A DNA stretch of 18,965 nt from Crocosphaera chwakensis CCY0110 (GTDB lineage: Bacteria > Cyanobacteriota > Cyanobacteriia > Cyanobacteriales > Microcystaceae), in the NCBI RefSeq assembly GCF_000169335.1, contig NZ_AAXW01000079.1:1-18965 (forward strand), in the 5' to 3' direction. The notes beneath the pieces are model-generated. The model saw only the letters and a program-made list of their open reading frames with translations. It searched no databases and was not told the origin of the DNA. Below are positions 15,275 through 18,965 of the stretch, piece after piece. Within the stretch, counting starts at the first letter, position 1; the number at the start of each line of letters is the position of its first letter. Made by a program: the position numbers and the translations under genes.

Positions 15275-15970
15275 TTATAATTGATCGAGTTTAGACCGAA
15301 GTTCGTCGATTTCTGCTTGAGACTTTTTCCCTTTCAATTGAGCTATTTCTTTTTCTAACTTTTTACTGTTTTCTAACTCCATAAATTTGCTTTCTAAAGG
15401 GTCGGGAATTTTTCCCATTATTTCTGATTGTGTTTCTAGTTCTAAAATTTGCTGATCAATTCTTTCAAAAAGATTCTCAGAACTATAAGGATCAAAGTTT
15501 CCTAACACTTCATTAAGTTTTTGAGAAGCCATAGCCGAACGTAGTCTGGCCAGATAAAGATTCTTTTTGGCTTTGGCTTCTCTTTCTTTATGCTCAACTT
15601 TTCTTAATTCATTTTTCAATCTCTGAATAATTTCGTTTTGTTCGATTAGTTGGCTTTGAATACTATCAGCTTGTTGTTGATAAGATTGACGTTTCATCAA
15701 GGCTTCTCTGGCTAAAGCTTCATTGCCTTTTGATATGGCTAATTCTGCCCGTTCGTACCAGGTTTCAGCAGCTTTTTCATAACGAGATAATTGACGTTCT
15801 GCACTTTTATGAGTAGCGATCGCTTCTGCTAAAGCCCGACGCATAGCAATTAATTCCTGTTCCATATGAGCGATGGCCTCGTCTAACAATTTTTCAGGGT
15901 CTTCTGCTTCATGAACTAAGCTATTCAGATGACTCCTAACCACTCGACTCATTCTTTCTAACCATCCCAT
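15275..15970 (-). CDS. PspA/IM30-family membrane-stress protein
   Basis: This is a 231-residue, almost wholly helical, charged coiled-coil protein. It begins MGWLERMSRVVRSHLNSLV then HEAEDPEKLLDEAI, matching the PspA/Vipp1 N-terminus (amphipathic helix followed by the AEDPEK motif). It stops after the last coiled-coil helix and lacks the extra C-terminal helix that marks thylakoid Vipp1, so it is PspA-like. Family members assemble into ESCRT-III-like rings or rods on membranes and help maintain them under stress. The sequence is fairly far from the typical cyanobacterial PspA and Vipp1 starts that I remember, so it may be a third paralog. AGGAGA sits 7 nt before the ATG. The acyltransferase follows after 1 nt. 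Confidence 0.9.
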   Translation of the reverse strand: MGWLERMSRVVRSHLNSLVHEAEDPEKLLDEAIAHMEQELIAMRRALAEAIATHKSAERQLSRYEKAAETWYERAELAISKGNEALAREALMKRQSYQQQADSIQSQLIEQNEIIQRLKNELRKVEHKEREAKAKKNLYLARLRSAMASQKLNEVLGNFDPYSSENLFERIDQQILELETQSEIMGKIPDPLESKFMELENSKKLEKEIAQLKGKKSQAEIDELRSKLDQL

Positions 15971-15994
15971 TCTTGTTCTCCTAATCTTCTTTTA

Positions 15995-16022
15995 ATTGTA
16001 TCCTCTATTAACAGTGTACCAA
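15995..16022 (-). promoter_or_regulatory. Probable pspA promoter
   Basis: On the minus strand, TTGGTA (16022-16017) and TACAAT (16000-15995) are separated by 16 nt, close to a housekeeping sigma-type promoter. The -10 lies 25 nt before the pspA ATG. The -35 overlaps the end of the 16-bp shared element at 16020-16035, so a regulator bound there would affect initiation. Confidence 0.55.
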
Positions 16023-16035
16023 GGGTTTTATTAGG
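16020..16035 (-). repeat. 16-bp shared leader element, copy 1 (before pspA)
   Basis: CAAGGGTTTTATTAGG on the plus strand (CCTAATAAAACCCTTG in the gene sense) is identical to 17078-17093. Here it sits about 50 nt before pspA and just upstream of, and overlapping, the -35 of the probable pspA promoter. Confidence 0.6.
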
Positions 16036-16053
16036 AAGGTCTCAAATTATTGA

Positions 16054-17070
16054 TTACTGAATATTAATGCCTTGTGAGGTTTCCGAATCTAATACTTCTC
16101 TTTGTTGAAGTTGTTCAAGATGTTTCACTTGTTTCGGTAATAACTCTTCAGGAAGTTCATTCATTCCGTTTTGCATTTCTACACGGGTTTTATGATTGAA
16201 CCCCAGAGGAATATTAGTTTGATTATTTTCTTCTATTTTCAATTGTTGCTTAATGGCTTGACGCACTTGTTCGTCTTCAGACATAGTTGCATCACTGGTA
16301 GGAGGAGGTGGGGGTTCAATGGCTATTGTTGGAACCGTTGTCGGTTTGGGGGAGGAAGGGACAGGACGAGGAATTTCAGAAACAGGAATGGTAGAAGGGC
16401 TTACGGTCGCTGTTTTTGGGACTTGAGGTACTTTTAAAGGACTTGTGGTTATGGGATATTGGTTTGGGGTTTGAGACTGTAAAGATGGGGGTAAAATGGC
16501 ATTAGTCAAACTTGGAGGCTGATTGACATTGACCACTGTTTCTTTCAGACTTTGAGAAGTTTGAGGGGTTGTAGCTACGGTTTGGGGAGACTGAGGGGAA
16601 GGGGTAGAGACGGTACTCAGCGCGTCTAACATTACCCGATCAGAGGAGGTTCTGGCAATATTAAGACTTTTGGGAATGGATAAATTAGAAGCAGAGGTAT
16701 CAACGGACAGATTAGCAGACTCAGGTTCTTGAGGGGTTTGCTGCATTTTCCATAATTGCACGCCACCAATGATTAAATTCGCTACCACAATCAAAGATAA
16801 TGATCCAATTCCCCAAGGGGTACTTAAAGAAATTAATCCTTGTTTTAACCATAGGACTAGGGGATCATCATTGAGTTGAGAGGTTTGATCTTCTTGGACG
16901 GGATAATAGGTCAGGTTGATGGTATTTCCATCTTCATCTATTCGAGAGGGATTTGTCTGGGTTTCTGCGATGATTTCTGCATCAATAGGCTGATCACCTT
17001 GGTTATTGGGAGTTTGGCCGGTTTGATTGGGGGTATTCTCAACAGAATTAAGGTTATTATTAGGATTCAT
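16054..17070 (-). CDS. Single-pass proline-rich membrane protein, unknown function
   Basis: I do not recognise a family for this 338-residue protein. Residues 1-75 are hydrophilic, Asn/Gln/Asp-rich and probably cytoplasmic. One membrane span lies at about 86-106 (GIGSLSLIVVANLIIGGVQLW). Residues 110-270 are rich in Pro, Ser, Thr and Gln, including a PPPPP run near 254-258, and probably extend through the periplasm. Residues 263-338 are charged and likely helical. The layout recalls TonB-like or cell-envelope tether proteins, but no TonB C-terminal domain is seen. It lies upstream of pspA on the same strand, and its leader carries the same 16-bp element as the pspA leader. Start support is modest: no good Shine-Dalgarno sequence precedes the ATG. 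Confidence 0.75.
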   Translation of the reverse strand: MNPNNNLNSVENTPNQTGQTPNNQGDQPIDAEIIAETQTNPSRIDEDGNTINLTYYPVQEDQTSQLNDDPLVLWLKQGLISLSTPWGIGSLSLIVVANLIIGGVQLWKMQQTPQEPESANLSVDTSASNLSIPKSLNIARTSSDRVMLDALSTVSTPSPQSPQTVATTPQTSQSLKETVVNVNQPPSLTNAILPPSLQSQTPNQYPITTSPLKVPQVPKTATVSPSTIPVSEIPRPVPSSPKPTTVPTIAIEPPPPPTSDATMSEDEQVRQAIKQQLKIEENNQTNIPLGFNHKTRVEMQNGMNELPEELLPKQVKHLEQLQQREVLDSETSQGINIQ

Positions 17071-17077
17071 GGTATGA

Positions 17078-17093
17078 CAAGGGTTTTATTAGG
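17078..17093 (-). repeat. 16-bp shared leader element, copy 2
   Basis: Identical to 16020-16035. It starts 7 nt upstream of the ATG of the proline-rich protein gene, so it would lie in the mRNA leader or ribosome-loading region there. A CTCAA follows both copies at a slightly different distance. Confidence 0.6.
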
Positions 17094-17118
17094 GACTCAA
17101 GTAATGCTTCAATTCTTT

Positions 17119-17139
17119 ATATGTTTAGGTTTAACATAT
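17119..17139. promoter_or_regulatory. Inverted repeat, possible operator
   Basis: ATATGTT (17119-17125) and AACATAT (17133-17139) form a perfect 7-bp inverted repeat with a 7-nt centre. It lies about 50-70 nt upstream of the proline-rich protein gene on the minus strand, where a regulator site would be expected. No known regulator consensus was matched. Confidence 0.35.
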
Positions 17140-17218
17140 TCTAAAGTAAATCACAGCTAATAGAGATCCCTTCCTTGTCTATTGACAATTATCAATGAAC
17201 ACTTCTTTGATAACTGCT

Positions 17219-18460
17219 TTAAGCGTGAACGACTTCGTTTTTAGGGTTAACTAACTTTGAGAGTTTTTGTTTGATTTGGGTATCGACTAATTCCCATTTC
17301 AGTTTGGTATAGTCGCTATTATCGTTACTACCGCCAAAAAATCCCATAGAAATCTCAAACCCACCAGCCATTTCTCGGCCACCGCCATAGTAACGGCCTA
17401 AAGCATTTTTCCCTAAGGCTTCTTTAAGAAATTCGTCGGGGTCAAGGGTGAGTTTATGGGTACGCAAAGAACCGATCACCACTTCGATGTCATGGTCTTC
17501 ATCGTGAATAATGCCATAAACAACAGCAGTATGTATATTTTCTTCTGTTACCAAAAAGTCGGCCGCTTGGGGGATAGCATCTCGATCTTCATACCGTAAA
17601 TAACCTACGCCGGCAATGGAAAAGTTATTTTGGATCAGACGATTTTTTAGCGATCGCTCAATGACATCCATGACACGATGCGATCGCGCTGACTGTAGCA
17701 CCGCATTTAATAATTGAGGATCATATACACGGGATAAATAGGCTGCAGCCAATAAGTCTTGTTCTTGTGCCTGTCGTAAGCCATTGGTATCAGAACGAAG
17801 ACCGTGCATTAAGGCTGTGGCACACTTAACATGGATGTTATTGTTACTGTTAAAGTCTAATAAGCCAGCCTGGATATATTGGGTAAGAATAGTTGCGGTT
17901 GCCCGAATTTTCGGCCTTAAGTCCGTAAATTCTGCTTGAATATTCCCTTGTTTACTATGATGATCGATAACGACCACAATGGGAATTTTAGCCTGTTTTA
18001 CGTAAGGCATTAATTGACTGGTACTACCCTGAGAATCCACCAATACACATCCTTGGTAGATCGATAAATCCCGATCTTTAAGGCTGTTGGTACTCCATCT
18101 TGTTGCCGGTAACCCCGTCAATTTTACTAGGGCGATGTTTTCCTGGTGAGAAAGAGTACCTGCGTAAACAATATCACATTCTATTTCGTAGGGTTGTGCC
18201 ATTAATTGATAAGCCCAAGCACTTGAAAGGGCATCAGGATCAGGAAAATCCTGAATCACCACAATATGACGTTCCCCCCGATGATTTTCTAGGGTTTGTT
18301 GTAGTTTTTGCGCTAGTTTTCCCAAGGACAGATATTGACTCCCTGTTTCTTGTTCTAATGCTTTATCTGCCCCTATGTTACCTTCTGCTTGGCTAATGGT
18401 CGATGGTAATTGATTTGGTTTGTTATTGTTACCGTTAGGTGTGAGTAAGGATGATTTCAT
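17219..18460 (-). CDS. DHH-family phosphoesterase (NrnA-like)
   Basis: This is a 413-residue cytoplasmic protein of the DHH/DHHA1 superfamily. Motif I reads IQDFPDPDALSS (69-80), motif II includes VDSQG (141-145), the DHH motif is IDHH (165-168) and a DHHA1-like glycine motif GGGREMAGGF is near the C-terminus. Members use two Mn2+ ions to cleave phosphodiester or phosphomonoester bonds; NrnA-type enzymes degrade very short RNAs or 3',5'-pAp. The histidine usual at the start of motif I is Asp71 here. About 60 hydrophilic residues precede the domain, and the only nearby Met is the first, so the start is fixed. It is transcribed in the same direction as the proline-rich protein gene, 148 nt upstream of it. 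The substrate is not determined. Confidence 0.85.
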   Translation of the reverse strand: MKSSLLTPNGNNNKPNQLPSTISQAEGNIGADKALEQETGSQYLSLGKLAQKLQQTLENHRGERHIVVIQDFPDPDALSSAWAYQLMAQPYEIECDIVYAGTLSHQENIALVKLTGLPATRWSTNSLKDRDLSIYQGCVLVDSQGSTSQLMPYVKQAKIPIVVVIDHHSKQGNIQAEFTDLRPKIRATATILTQYIQAGLLDFNSNNNIHVKCATALMHGLRSDTNGLRQAQEQDLLAAAYLSRVYDPQLLNAVLQSARSHRVMDVIERSLKNRLIQNNFSIAGVGYLRYEDRDAIPQAADFLVTEENIHTAVVYGIIHDEDHDIEVVIGSLRTHKLTLDPDEFLKEALGKNALGRYYGGGREMAGGFEISMGFFGGSNDNSDYTKLKWELVDTQIKQKLSKLVNPKNEVVHA

Positions 18461-18715
18461 CTGTTAAGGTTGAGTTCGGGAATGATTTTATATATTTGAT
18501 TAAGATAACTTGAGGTAAGATTTTACCTTTTCTTTACTAACTTGTATAACTATAGATAGATTGATGAAAGCTAAATAGTATCACTAAAATACAAGTGTAT
18601 ATTTAACTACTTTATTAGTTTATTTCCTCACTATCATTCTATCTAAATTCTCATAACAATTCAAGGAATATCCTTAAGATATCCTCTAGTAAAAAAATTA
18701 TAAAAAATTAATATT

Positions 18716-18965
18716 TTAAGAATATTGAATATTTTCTTGAGAGTCTAATGTATCAAGAATCTTACTTGCATTCAACCCGTGCTGTTGTAAATGCTTTTTT
18801 GACCATTCTAAGGATTTTTTATTACAAGACAAGTAATCTAGTAAAACATCATATAAACTTTGAACTTGCTCAATAGGATTTGTATCTTGTTGAAGATTGC
18901 CATAAAGAAGAATTAGTAAATTGACAGCATCTGGTAAAGATAGATTTTTTACTTTTTCTTTAACT
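18716..18965 (-). CDS. Unknown protein, C-terminal 82 residues (5' end beyond window)
   Basis: An open frame enters from the right edge on the minus strand and ends at TAA (18718-18716), 82 codons without a stop in an AT-rich region. The visible protein reads KNLSLPDAVNLLILLYGNLQ, later EQVQSLYDVLLDYLSCNKKS and HGLNASKILDTLDSQENIQYS. It looks helical and soluble. I do not recognise a family. The open frame and normal amino acid make-up favour a real gene, but its start and size are not visible. Confidence 0.5.
   Translation of the reverse strand, partial: VKEKVKNLSLPDAVNLLILLYGNLQQDTNPIEQVQSLYDVLLDYLSCNKKSLEWSKKHLQQHGLNASKILDTLDSQENIQYS

Larger units (their letters stand above)
2403..17687. 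repeat. HIP1 octamers (GCGATCGC), 12 copies across the window
   Basis: The octamer begins at 2403, 4333, 4627, 6573, 7448, 9037, 9652, 12448, 14248, 15816, 17650 and 17680. Twelve copies in 19 kb of AT-rich DNA is far more than chance and is the classic signature of many cyanobacterial genomes. All copies fall inside genes. Confidence 0.9.

Noticed and set aside
16171..16437. Plus-strand open frame rich in Arg, Gly and Phe
   Set aside because: It is the reverse strand of the proline-rich and charged part of the membrane protein gene; the Arg/Gly content is a by-product.
16876..17160. Plus-strand hydrophobic open frame of 94 codons
   Set aside because: It is antisense to the start of the proline-rich protein gene, and no promoter or ribosome-binding site supports it.
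18100..18396. Plus-strand open frame of 98 codons
   Set aside because: It is antisense to the DHH phosphoesterase N-terminal region, which has clear catalytic motifs.

Overview
The window looks like chromosomal DNA from a unicellular cyanobacterium, probably in the Crocosphaera/Cyanothece neighbourhood. The evidence is an AT-rich sequence, twelve copies of the cyanobacterial HIP1 octamer GCGATCGC, a short cyanobacterial-type RRM protein, a PspA/IM30-family protein, a PEP-CTERM protein and a Nif11-domain protein. The species is not proven. I see no tRNA, rRNA, CRISPR array, prophage or intact insertion sequence.

Left part (1-4749, all minus strand): transcription runs aspS (aspartyl-tRNA synthetase), then a tightly overlapping biotin block of bioF, an alpha/beta hydrolase that probably serves as the pimeloyl-ACP methyl esterase, and bioC. 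A YciI-family gene cut by the window edge follows. BioC masks malonyl-ACP by methylation, the esterase removes the mask after chain extension, and BioF makes 7-keto-8-aminopelargonate. A palindromic repeat lies between aspS and bioF.

Decay zone (4750-5914): about 1.2 kb with no intact gene. It holds a small inverted-repeat element, a broken methyltransferase with a palindromic repeat at its break, and a frameshifted remnant that resembles an ISKra4-type transposase.

Middle (5915-9723): an RRM RNA-binding protein with a clear terminator, then a Nif11-domain protein. A large Ca2+-type P-type ATPase converges on them from the minus strand and carries an unusually long hydrophobic stretch between M3 and M4.

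9972-13924 (plus strand): a PP2C phosphatase with an N-terminal double zinc ribbon and a middle region that may be a degenerate kinase fold; a glycosyltransferase-fold protein resembling the N-terminal part of plant L-arabinokinase; a degenerate tandem repeat; and a small secreted PEP-CTERM protein.

13921-18460 (minus strand): a DHH-family phosphoesterase, a single-pass proline-rich membrane protein, a PspA-like protein and a PlsC-like acyltransferase. The acyltransferase starts 1 nt after the pspA stop. The proline-rich gene and pspA share a perfect 16-bp element in their leaders, which suggests common control. This membrane-maintenance block is the best candidate for an under-described functional module. 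A partial unknown reading frame enters at the right edge.
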